Source: Anaerolineae bacterium (lineage in GTDB: Bacteria > Chloroflexota > Anaerolineae > Aggregatilineales > Phototrophicaceae). Taken from it: 8,170 nt of DNA. The stretch is taken from contig JAIOHO010000022.1 in assembly GCA_019912905.1 (NCBI GenBank), forward strand, positions 1-8,170. Direction: 5' to 3'. Below are positions 1 through 6,039 of this stretch, piece by piece (the first letter of the stretch is position 1; each line of letters opens with the position of its first letter). The position numbers were made by a program, and so were the translations under genes. Under the pieces are notes generated by a model. That model searched no databases, was not told the origin of the DNA, and was given only the letters and a program-made list of their open reading frames with translations.

Positions 1-263
1 TGGTGGTGCTGACGATCACTGCCCAGGTGATCGCACATGGGGCCATCAACTACGTGTTGGCCTATGTCTCCGCTACATTTGTCAGCATCAGCGCGCAGAT
101 CGCCAACGTCTTCAGCGCGGTGCTGGCCTTCTTTTTCTTTGAAGAGGAACCCGGCCCCCTGCAAATTATCGGCAGCGTCATCATCACCGCTGGGGTCATT
201 CTGGCGACTCTGCGCCATACCAACCCACCCCCAGAGCTTTACGACTCAGGAAAATTGAAATAA
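1..263 (+). CDS. EamA/DMT-family transporter, C-terminal fragment (5' end outside window)
   Basis: Only the last 87 or so codons are in the window; the reading frame is open to the left edge and ends at TAA 261-263. The peptide has three hydrophobic stretches (roughly residues 3-25, 28-46 and 52-70 of the visible part). They are joined by the loop FFEEEPGPLQIIGSVII, which matches the end of the second EamA repeat in ten-helix drug/metabolite exporters: small residues in ASxxxAxxANVFSAVLAFFFF, then an acidic/proline turn before the last helix. A hydrophilic tail closes the protein. It is an inner-membrane permease of unknown substrate. It is the only plus-strand gene here and overlaps the 3' end of the convergent Nudix gene by 25 bases. 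Family call is firm; substrate cannot be told. Confidence 0.85.
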   Translation, partial: VVLTITAQVIAHGAINYVLAYVSATFVSISAQIANVFSAVLAFFFFEEEPGPLQIIGSVIITAGVILATLRHTNPPPELYDSGKLK

Positions 264-724
264 GGCTCGGAGCGGGTCATCGCGTGTTCGATGCGGATGA
301 AATGATTCGGCAGCAGAGTTTCGGGCAGGCTGCGCCAGTCGAAATAGCGCAGCTCCAGCGATTCGTCCCCGTCGATCTGTAGGCTGCCGCCGATGACCCG
401 ACAGCGAAAGGTCGTGCTGATGATCGCCACCTGATCGCCGTTGGGGTAGGTGATCCGATTCGTCGGGCCGCCGTAGACGCCGACAATCCGTTCGGGCCGC
501 ACGTGCAGGCCGGTTTCCTCGAACACCTCGCGCACCACAGCCTGCGCCGGTTCCTCGCCTGGTTCGACTGCGCCGCCGGGCAGCGACCAATGTCCGCTGT
601 CGCCACGCCGTTGCAGCAGCACTTCGTCGGCCCCATTCACGATGATGGCCGCCACACCCGGAACCATCAGCAGTTCATGGCCGATCTTGGCCCGCACGCG
701 CAAAATGTGATCGGGTGTTGGCAT
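239..724 (-). CDS. Nudix hydrolase
   Basis: This 161-residue protein carries a perfect Nudix box at residues 51-73 (G51, E57, R65-E66, E69-E70, G72), the Mg2+-binding loop-helix that cleaves nucleoside diphosphates linked to another group X. It is preceded by WSLPGG, typical of ADP-ribose/MutT-like members. The N-terminus (RAKIGHELLMVPGVAAII) resembles the short leader of many phosphohydrolases annotated only as Nudix. The substrate cannot be inferred from the box. I chose ATG at 724 over the longer open frame because a strong Shine-Dalgarno GGGGAGG lies 8 bases upstream and family similarity begins just after this Met; an upstream extension would overlap the preceding gene massively. It follows the binding-protein gene by only 4 bases, so it is probably co-transcribed. 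Its 3' end overlaps the convergent transporter gene. Confidence 0.92.
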   Translation of the reverse strand: MPTPDHILRVRAKIGHELLMVPGVAAIIVNGADEVLLQRRGDSGHWSLPGGAVEPGEEPAQAVVREVFEETGLHVRPERIVGVYGGPTNRITYPNGDQVAIISTTFRCRVIGGSLQIDGDESLELRYFDWRSLPETLLPNHFIRIEHAMTRSEPYFNFPES

Positions 725-728
725 CGGA

Positions 729-2474
729 TCATCCTCCCCGCAGATTAAAGCCCAGGTACTGCGCCGGACCCGGCCAGATGTCAAATTCCGGCACCTCGTC
801 CGGCAGTGTGACCGGCTGCCACAGGCTCGCCAGCGTTCCGTCCTGGGCCATTTCCTGGAGGGTATATTCGACCAGCAGGCGGAAATCAAGATCGTTGCGC
901 GGCAAACCCAGGGCCACATAGTCACGGGTGTAGAAGGGATCACAGTTCGGGCAGCGCGTCGTCAGCCGGAAATCATCGGGATAGGCCTCGATGTGCGGGA
1001 TGAGCTTGAGGCTGTCGCCAAAGGCCACATCCGCATTCTTATCTTCGAGGATGTAAAAAGGTACATCCTGTTCGCGGATCATGGTATAGATATTGACCGC
1101 CGTGTTGATGCTGCGCGCCAGTTCGTTGACCTTATCGGCGCTGCCGGGTTCCGAAGCAAAGATGCCCACCCACTTGCCGCCGCGCAGTTCGTTGAAGCTC
1201 TCGATGTCGCTGTTACGCTTGACCATCAGCCGGTCGCCATGCACGAGGTAAGGCGTGCTGAAATCTACCCGGTCGGCCCAGGCCCAATCCGGTTGAGCAC
1301 CGACGGCCACGTCCGCCTGGCCGCTGGCAACCAGATCGAGGGCATTGTCCACACTGTTCGGCAGGTATTCCACGCTGCCGCCCCAACGCGCCGCCAACCG
1401 TTCGACGACAGCCCGATTGAGGGCGTTGAGCCGCTTTTCGCTTTCCGGTGCATCGTCGGGGACCTCCTGGATACCGGCGACACGCAGCGGCTGGCCGTCC
1501 TGCAAACGTGGGATGACGTACTGCGTAGGATACGGAATTCCCGACTCAAATTGGTCTGGCCTGGGTGCTTCGTCCCCCAGGTTCAACCAGATCGGCACCA
1601 GCCCAGATGGATAGGTCGAACCTGGGAAATTGGACGCGTAGATTTCGTTCAGGCGGCCATTTTCCGCGAGATATTGCAGCGTGCGGTTCACGAGATCACG
1701 CAGGCTGACATCCTGGCGGCGCAGCGCAATCGCATACGGTTCGGCTGCCAGCGGCTCGTCGAGGATGCGCACCACCCCCGGCTTGAGGAGTTCGCGCAGA
1801 CGGTAGCGACTGCTGACCAGCCCGTCGATCTCCTGATTCACCAGCGCGACCAGGCCCTGCTCCAGTGTGTAATAGGTCTCCACCGTGACATTCATGCCGC
1901 TGCGCACCTGCCACGCCTGTACCGCCTGTTCGGAGGCCGTGCCGATGACCACGCCGAGTTTGCGATCGGCCATGTGCGCCAGCACCGACGCGCCATCATC
2001 CTGACGCACCATCACCGCCTGGCTGCCACGATAATACGTATGGCTGAACTCAACCCGGTTATCCAGTTCCCGCTGATGCACCATCGCCGCAGCCAGAATA
2101 TCCACCTGCCCACTCGTCAGCAGATCGAGGGCCGTCTGGCGTGTCACCTGCACGAATTCGGCTTCCACACCCCAGGCATCGGCCATGCTGCGCGCAAGAT
2201 CGGCATCGAACCCGGCCACCGCGCCGCGGATATTGAGCAGGCCAAACGGCGGCACATTGTACAGGATGCCGACTCGCACCCTGCCGTTCGCCTGGATGCG
2301 CGCCACCGCCGACTCGGACACCAGCGCATCGGTCATGCCCGTATCGGGCGTCGGTACCAGCGTCGGCGGAATCAGGGTTGGGGCAGGCTGCTGCGCCGCC
2401 AGGGGAAAACTGACCCCCAGGAGCAGCAGGAGGCCGCTCAACCCCAGCTTCATTCGCCGGTCACGTCGTCGCAT
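729..2474 (-). CDS. Secreted protein with two tandem solute-binding (SBP_bac_3) domains
   Basis: The start at 2474 gives 581 residues. A basic n-region (MRRRDRRMK) and a Leu-rich core (residues 9-25) form a Sec signal peptide with likely cleavage at AAQ near residue 27. No lipobox cysteine is visible, so a free secreted or periplasmic protein is implied. A Pro/Thr-rich linker (29-46) follows. Domain 1 (about 65-285) is a classic family-3 binding fold, with GFDADLARSMA and later MVHQRELDNRVEFSHTYYRG. Domain 2 (about 328-555) repeats the fold (ALDLVASGQADVAVGAQ, WADRVDFSTPYL), but its first lobe diverges and it contains a CPNC pair at 508-511. Such domains bind amino acids or similar small molecules, or act as sensors. 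No permease or ATPase partner is in view. ATG 2474 overlaps the end of nadD by 14 bases; ATG 2453 (MKLGLS, 7 bases after nadD) is an equally possible start, and neither has a clear Shine-Dalgarno. Confidence 0.88.
   Translation of the reverse strand: MRRRDRRMKLGLSGLLLLLGVSFPLAAQQPAPTLIPPTLVPTPDTGMTDALVSESAVARIQANGRVRVGILYNVPPFGLLNIRGAVAGFDADLARSMADAWGVEAEFVQVTRQTALDLLTSGQVDILAAAMVHQRELDNRVEFSHTYYRGSQAVMVRQDDGASVLAHMADRKLGVVIGTASEQAVQAWQVRSGMNVTVETYYTLEQGLVALVNQEIDGLVSSRYRLRELLKPGVVRILDEPLAAEPYAIALRRQDVSLRDLVNRTLQYLAENGRLNEIYASNFPGSTYPSGLVPIWLNLGDEAPRPDQFESGIPYPTQYVIPRLQDGQPLRVAGIQEVPDDAPESEKRLNALNRAVVERLAARWGGSVEYLPNSVDNALDLVASGQADVAVGAQPDWAWADRVDFSTPYLVHGDRLMVKRNSDIESFNELRGGKWVGIFASEPGSADKVNELARSINTAVNIYTMIREQDVPFYILEDKNADVAFGDSLKLIPHIEAYPDDFRLTTRCPNCDPFYTRDYVALGLPRNDLDFRLLVEYTLQEMAQDGTLASLWQPVTLPDEVPEFDIWPGPAQYLGFNLRGG
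733..739 (-). promoter_or_regulatory. Shine-Dalgarno of the Nudix gene
   Basis: GGGGAGG on the minus strand ends 8 bases before ATG 724. It sits inside the last codons of the upstream binding-protein gene, whose TGA stop is at 731-729. It is the clearest ribosome binding site in the window and settles the Nudix start. It also suggests the Nudix protein is translated efficiently on its own, whereas the other internal genes of the cluster seem to depend on coupling. Confidence 0.75.
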
Positions 2475-3060
2475 AAAGGTGATTTTGCTGAACATAGGCT
2501 CGCACCGAATCGGGTAAAAGATAGCGCACACTGCGGCCTTCAGACAGCCGCTGCGCGATGTCGGTCGATGAGATTTCGATCTGCGGCGCGGCGATCATCA
2601 CCACGCGCTGTGCCAGCCCCGGCAGCACTGCTTCGTGCATATCGGGGGATACTTCCGCACCCGGACGGCTCATCACCGCCAGTTTGCAAAGCTGGATAAA
2701 CTCGGTGGGCCGGTGCCATTCTGGGAGATCGCGCAGCGAATCTCCCCCCATGACGAAGTAGATTTCGGCCTGGGGGTACTGCTGCCGCACGATGCGTACC
2801 GTATCGAGCGAATAATGCGGCCCGGCGCGGTCGAGATCGACGCGCGACAGCTCGAAGCGCGGGTTATCCACCAGCGCCAGGCGCAGCATCGCCAGCCGGT
2901 GTTCGACTGGCGTCTTTTTCTCATGCTGCTTATGCGGCGGATCGGCAGCGGGGATATACAGCAGCCGCGCCAGGCCGAGCGCATCGGCAGCGTATTCCCC
3001 CAGAATCAGGTGTCCGATGTGCGGCGGATCGAAGGTGCCGCCGAGGATACCTACACGCAC
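2461..3060 (-). CDS. nadD: Nicotinate-nucleotide adenylyltransferase
   Basis: NadD transfers AMP from ATP to nicotinate mononucleotide, giving deamido-NAD in cytosolic NAD synthesis. The N-terminal nucleotidylyltransferase signature GGTFDPPHIGH is at residues 7-17, with the phosphate-binding HxGH. PPHK, the MGGDSLRDLPEWHRP block and the C-terminal ISST motif followed by RYLLPDSVRAYV are all characteristic of NadD. The length of 199 residues is normal. I prefer GTG 3060 (MRVGILGG) because it matches the usual family N-terminus and has a GGA 6 bases upstream; GTG 3075 would add five residues and overlap obg by 13 bases. One oddity: the ISSTxIR motif reads ISSTDIA, with Ala at residue 169 where Arg is usual. 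It lies 2 bases after obg and just before the binding-protein gene, so it is probably translationally linked to both. Confidence 0.95.
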   Translation of the reverse strand: MRVGILGGTFDPPHIGHLILGEYAADALGLARLLYIPAADPPHKQHEKKTPVEHRLAMLRLALVDNPRFELSRVDLDRAGPHYSLDTVRIVRQQYPQAEIYFVMGGDSLRDLPEWHRPTEFIQLCKLAVMSRPGAEVSPDMHEAVLPGLAQRVVMIAAPQIEISSTDIAQRLSEGRSVRYLLPDSVRAYVQQNHLYATT

Positions 3061-3062
3061 AG

Positions 3063-4322
3063 TTATTCCGTCCACTCCAGTTCGAAATCGCCGATAAAGA
3101 CCGTGTCGCCGACCTCAACGCCCGCTGCTTCCAGCGCCTTGGTGATGCCCAGGGTTTCCAGCACGGTCTGGAAGCGGGCAATCGCCTCATCATAATCCCA
3201 GTAGGTCATGGCCGCAGCCCGTTCGATACGCTTGCCGGTGACCCGGAATGTGCCGTCTTCGTCACGGCTGATCTCAAACGCAAATTCATCCTCCGGCAGT
3301 TCGTAAATCGGGACTTCCGCAATCGTCACCGGTTCGTCCGGCAGGGCGTCGATCATCCTGAACATTTCGCGGATCAGCGTCTGTACATTGTCCTGCGTCG
3401 CCGCCGAAATCGCCAGCGGCTGGACACCGCGCTGCTTGAGCGCCGCCTGAACCTGCGGCCAGCGTTCCTGGGCATCTGGTAAATCCATCTTGTTGAACAC
3501 GACGATCTGCGGCTTTTCACCCAGCTTTTCATCATACAGGGCCAGTTCGATGTTGATCTGGTTGTAGTCGGCCAGCGGGTCCGGGTTCTCGCCATTGAGC
3601 AGGTGCACCAGCAGGCGTGTCCGCTGGACATGGCGCAGGAAGGCATGCCCCAGCCCGACGCCCTCGTGTGCGCCTTCGATCAACCCTGGAATATCAGCCA
3701 CGACCAGGTCACGGTCATCATAGCGCACCACCCCCAGGTTCGGTTCCAGGGTCGTAAAGGGGTAGGAGGCAATCTTGGGGCGCGCATTGCTGATCACCGA
3801 CAGCAGCGTCGATTTCCCGGCGTTTGGCATCCCAACCAGGCCCACATCCGCGATCAGTTTGAGTTCGAGCCTGAGCCAGCGCTCCTCGCTCGGCATGCCC
3901 TTCTCGGCATAACGCGGGGCCTGATGGCTGGCAGATTTGAAGCGGGTGTTTCCCCGGCCTCCGCGACCGCCCTTGGCGACGATCAACCGGTCATTGGCGT
4001 TGACCAGATCGCCCAGCAGTGCCCCGCTCGCCTCATCGCGGACCACCGTTCCCGGCGGCACTTCGATGAGGTAATGCGAGGCGCTGGCCCCGGTCCGGTT
4101 GTTGGCCCCGCCCCGTCCGCCCGGTTGTGCGCTGAAGTGCGCCCGATGCTGAAAATTGCTCAACGTGCTCAGCTTCGGGTTGACGACCAGCACCACGTCC
4201 CCGCCGTGCCCGCCATCTCCCCCATCGGGGCCACCGCGCGGCACAAATTTCTCGCGGCGAAAATGGATCATGCCATCCCCGCCGTCACCACTCTTTACAA
4301 AGACCTTGACTTCATCAATCAT
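3063..4322 (-). CDS. obg: Obg-family GTPase (ribosome assembly, CgtA/ObgE)
   Basis: Essential GTPase acting in late 50S ribosomal subunit assembly and in stress and growth control. All three parts are present in 419 residues. The glycine-rich Obg domain (1-157) contains the repeated GGDGG/GGRGG pattern. The G domain has G1 GMPNAGKST 164-172, switch TT 190-191, G3 DIPGL 210-214, G4 NKMD 277-280 and G5 SAA 306-308. A C-terminal OCT domain (about 335-419) contains TGKRIERAAAMTYWDYDEA. No motif is degraded. ATG 4322 overlaps the stop of the upstream SDR gene as ATGA (4-base overlap), a standard arrangement for translational coupling, and there is little Shine-Dalgarno upstream. nadD follows at once. 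The obg-nadD order is common in bacteria, although rsfS, which often follows nadD, is absent here. Confidence 0.97.
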   Translation of the reverse strand: MIDEVKVFVKSGDGGDGMIHFRREKFVPRGGPDGGDGGHGGDVVLVVNPKLSTLSNFQHRAHFSAQPGGRGGANNRTGASASHYLIEVPPGTVVRDEASGALLGDLVNANDRLIVAKGGRGGRGNTRFKSASHQAPRYAEKGMPSEERWLRLELKLIADVGLVGMPNAGKSTLLSVISNARPKIASYPFTTLEPNLGVVRYDDRDLVVADIPGLIEGAHEGVGLGHAFLRHVQRTRLLVHLLNGENPDPLADYNQINIELALYDEKLGEKPQIVVFNKMDLPDAQERWPQVQAALKQRGVQPLAISAATQDNVQTLIREMFRMIDALPDEPVTIAEVPIYELPEDEFAFEISRDEDGTFRVTGKRIERAAAMTYWDYDEAIARFQTVLETLGITKALEAAGVEVGDTVFIGDFELEWTE

Positions 4323-5326
4323 GACTCATCGTCCACATCTGCCCAGTCTTCGGGCGCACCTGCCTGATACCAGGCAATCGTCCGGCGTGCCCCATCCCGG
4401 AAATCCACCGGCACGAATCCCAATTCTCGTCGGGCCTTCTCATTCGAAATCCGCCAATTGTGATGGACATACGACCGCAGCATATGCATCGGCCAGAACG
4501 GTTCGACCCCCACCGCCCCATAGATCATTTCGAGCAGCTGCGCCAGCGGCAGGTCCATCCAGCCAGGCATGGGCACCCGCGGCCAGCGAATAGCCGCTTC
4601 CTCGCAAATTATATCGAAAGCACGCCGATGGGAAATCCACTCTCCACAAATATTGTAGACTTCACCGGCGCGTCCGCACGCCAGAGCCAGGAGGATACCC
4701 CGCGCTGCGTCGCCCACATAAGCCGGGAAGATGATGTGACTCCCTCCATCCACCTGCATGATGAGGCCGCGCATCGGGTCTTTGAAAAACAGCCGGTTGA
4801 ACGCATACGTACCCAGCGGCCCATAATAGGCACCTGGGCGCAGCACGACCACCGGCAGTCCTGTTTCGCGCCACTCTCGCAGCACCATCTGCTCGGCGAT
4901 CCATTTACTGCGCTGGTACGGGTCCATCGGGCGCGGCGGATAGGTCTCATCGACGACCTTATCCGGGTCAGGCTGACCGAGCACTGCGATGGTCGAAATA
5001 TAGATCAACCGCTCGATCGGCAGGTCCTTTAGTGCACTTAGCAGCAGCGCCGTGCCCAGCACATTATTATCCAGGAAGGTGCTCTCGTCGCCCCACATGC
5101 GAAACACCCCACCCGCGTGGACCACCGATTGGCAGCCTATCAGCGCGCTGGCATACGTTTCCGGCGCGGTCAGATCCCCATGAATGACCTCGACACACGG
5201 GTAGCGGCGCAGCCAGGGATGACGTTCGGGACAACGCGTCAGGACACGCAGCGGATAACCGGCATGGCACAAAGCAGGGACGAGGTGACGGCCAAGGAAA
5301 CCGGTGCCGCCGGTCACAAAGATCAT
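4319..5326 (-). CDS. NAD-dependent epimerase/dehydratase (extended SDR)
   Basis: This 335-residue Rossmann enzyme has the extended-SDR dinucleotide motif TGGTGFLG at 5-12, the acidic residue of HGDL at 51, the Ser/Thr of YISTIAVLG near 111-112 and the catalytic YQRSK (Y137, K141). RPGAYYGP at 163-170 is the usual stretch after the active site. Similarity extends to sugar-nucleotide epimerases and the 3-beta-hydroxysteroid dehydrogenase or hopanoid-associated group, so the substrate is undetermined; the divergent C-terminal half (about 200-335) would bind it. Met at 5326 begins exactly at the Rossmann strand (MIFVTGG); the frame stays open further upstream to 5653 but that part overlaps another gene and has no family similarity. 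It begins 13 bases after the NTF2-like gene and its stop overlaps the obg start, so it is part of the cluster. Confidence 0.92.
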   Translation of the reverse strand: MIFVTGGTGFLGRHLVPALCHAGYPLRVLTRCPERHPWLRRYPCVEVIHGDLTAPETYASALIGCQSVVHAGGVFRMWGDESTFLDNNVLGTALLLSALKDLPIERLIYISTIAVLGQPDPDKVVDETYPPRPMDPYQRSKWIAEQMVLREWRETGLPVVVLRPGAYYGPLGTYAFNRLFFKDPMRGLIMQVDGGSHIIFPAYVGDAARGILLALACGRAGEVYNICGEWISHRRAFDIICEEAAIRWPRVPMPGWMDLPLAQLLEMIYGAVGVEPFWPMHMLRSYVHHNWRISNEKARRELGFVPVDFRDGARRTIAWYQAGAPEDWADVDDES

Positions 5327-5339
5327 GGAATGGTGGTCT

Positions 5340-5840
5340 TCAGTTATCGCGACCGGCAGGAGTAGGAAGGTCGTTGAGCACCTTGATTCGCGGATTGACT
5401 TTGGGGTTGCCCCACCCCACAGGCAGCTGCTGGATAAAGGCATCAATCTTCCAGCGCTGGCTGCGCGCATCGTACACCATCTGATAAACGAGCGTACACG
5501 AGCCGAAGTCCTGGGTATGCAGGCGCGCACGAGTCGCCAGCTCATACGTCGCCATCCGCCGCTGCGTCTGCGAGTCGATGACCAGGCAGCGGTCGCCATC
5601 ATCCGAAAAACAGCCGACCTCGACCAGATGGTCCGCCCGCAGGACCCCCACACAGCGCGGCGCGCGCGATTTCCGGCGCTGCTGCAAGATGTGCTGATGC
5701 CGTTTCAGGTAAACGCCGGAAAGATAAAGTGGCGCATACGTCCACTGATGTGTCCAGTTCTTCAATGCGCTGTCGTGTAACCAGTCCAGCGCGCCCAGAT
5801 AATCGCTGCGTATCTGGGCCATCAACGCCTCAGGAGCCAT
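5340..5840 (-). CDS. Hypothetical protein, possible NTF2-like/IMS-type domain
   Basis: I do not recognise a named family for this 166-residue protein. There is no signal peptide or membrane helix. The N-terminal part (1-55) is helical and aromatic (DYLGALDWLHDSALKNW, then WTYAPLYLSGVYLKR). The rest (about 60-140) reads as alternating strands: VGVLRADHLVEVG, RCLVIDSQTQRRMATYE, then LVYQMVYDARSQRWKIDAF. A helix followed by a curved sheet ending in a Trp-containing strand is the pattern of NTF2-like and IMS-type (ARC6) domains, which bind ligands or proteins, often without catalysis. That assignment is tentative. ATG 5840 is supported by a GGAG-type Shine-Dalgarno (5848-5844). As the first gene of the cluster it lies behind the leader with nested inverted repeats and is the one any leader-based control would hit first. 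Confidence 0.75.
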   Translation of the reverse strand: MAPEALMAQIRSDYLGALDWLHDSALKNWTHQWTYAPLYLSGVYLKRHQHILQQRRKSRAPRCVGVLRADHLVEVGCFSDDGDRCLVIDSQTQRRMATYELATRARLHTQDFGSCTLVYQMVYDARSQRWKIDAFIQQLPVGWGNPKVNPRIKVLNDLPTPAGRDN

Positions 5841-5843
5841 TCA

Positions 5844-5848
5844 CTCCG
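5844..5848 (-). promoter_or_regulatory. Shine-Dalgarno of the first cluster gene, within a possible hairpin
   Basis: CGGAG on the minus strand lies 3 bases before ATG 5840 (CGGAGTGAATG). The spacing is short but usable. The same bases are complementary to CTCCG at 5868-5864 just upstream, so in the transcript the site could be masked. With flanking bases the pairing is CGCUCCG (5870-5864) with CGGAGUG (5848-5842): seven pairs including one G-U, with a 15-base loop. Confidence 0.45.
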
Positions 5849-5858
5849 CTTTCTGGGT

Positions 5859-5897
5859 ATACCCGGAGCGCAGGATCGACGTGCTGTCTCCGGGCAC
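5859..5897 (-). repeat. Inverted repeat in the leader (possible anti-anti-Shine-Dalgarno stem)
   Basis: On the minus strand CCCGGAG (5894-5888) and CTCCGGG (5868-5862) are a perfect 7-base inverted repeat separated by 19 bases. G-U and A-U pairs at 5895-5897 with 5859-5861 could lengthen it to 10. The right arm is the same segment that could pair with the Shine-Dalgarno at 5848-5844, so the two hairpins exclude each other. A 10-bp perfect palindrome, GGGTATACCC at 5855-5864, overlaps the right arm. No run of U follows, so this is not a standard intrinsic terminator. A DNA operator is the main alternative. Confidence 0.4.
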
Positions 5898-5931
5898 CCG
5901 CCACTGACCTGACATAGACATTACCGCAGAT

Positions 5932-5960
5932 AGAATAAGGGAATGAAATATAGTTCACCA
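5932..5960 (-). promoter_or_regulatory. Weak sigma-70-like promoter candidate for the six-gene cluster
   Basis: On the minus strand TGGTGA (5960-5955) and TATTCT (5937-5932) are separated by 17 bases. Matches to the -35 and -10 consensus are 3/6 and 4/6. The surrounding 30 bases are the most A/T-rich part of the intergenic region. Transcription would start near 5925 and give a leader of about 85 bases containing the whole inverted-repeat set. The match is weak, and TATATT at 5951-5946 is an alternative -10 without a good -35. Confidence 0.25.
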
Positions 5961-5977
5961 GACGACGGGGATCGTCC
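5960..5977 (-). terminator. Small hairpin downstream of the receiver gene, possible weak terminator
   Basis: On the minus strand GACGA (5976-5972) and TCGTC (5965-5961) form a five-pair stem with a six-base loop, extended by one G-U pair. It lies about 60 bases after the stop of the 6040-7056 gene. The following bases are T-rich but contain no true T run, so any terminator activity would be weak. It touches the proposed -35 element of the next unit. Confidence 0.2.
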
Positions 5978-6039
5978 TGCATCGCAGTGTCAGACCTGCA
6001 TTACACTTTACCAGTCGCCAGTCCGCTTAGCAACCGGCA

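Larger units (their letters stand above)
5841..6039. other. Intergenic region between the two minus-strand units
   Basis: This 199-bp stretch is the only sizeable non-coding DNA in the window. It holds, from the right, a short direct repeat of CCAGTC (6011-6016 and 6018-6023), the small hairpin at 5960-5977, an A/T-rich promoter candidate near 5932-5960, and the nested inverted repeats 5842-5897 next to the first gene. No open reading frame with a credible start and no tRNA-like structure was seen in it. Confidence 0.6.

Noticed and set aside
725..943. N-terminal extension of the Nudix protein
   Set aside because: It would overlap the binding-protein gene by over 200 bases, is Arg/Cys/Trp-rich without family similarity, and a strong Shine-Dalgarno marks ATG 724.
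993..2699. A 568-codon open frame on the plus strand
   Set aside because: It lies antisense to the binding-protein gene and the end of nadD. Its composition is rich in Arg, His and Gln with no recognisable motif, typical of a shadow frame in GC-rich coding DNA. The minus-strand genes have clear domain signatures.
3603..4367. A 254-codon plus-strand frame opposite obg
   Set aside because: It mirrors the highly conserved obg gene and has no motif or ribosome binding site of its own.
5327..5653. N-terminal extension of the SDR enzyme
   Set aside because: The frame is open to 5653, but this part overlaps the NTF2-like gene, is Arg/Ser-rich and precedes the natural Rossmann start MIFVTGG.
5976..6001. 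CCTGCAT repeated at 5976-5982 and 5995-6001
   Set aside because: The 19-base spacing could suit a regulator on one DNA face, but two seven-base copies in one region can arise by chance.
6011..6023. Direct repeat CCAGTC-G-CCAGTC
   Set aside because: Two six-base copies are too short to support a binding site or mobile-element end, and no further copies are seen.
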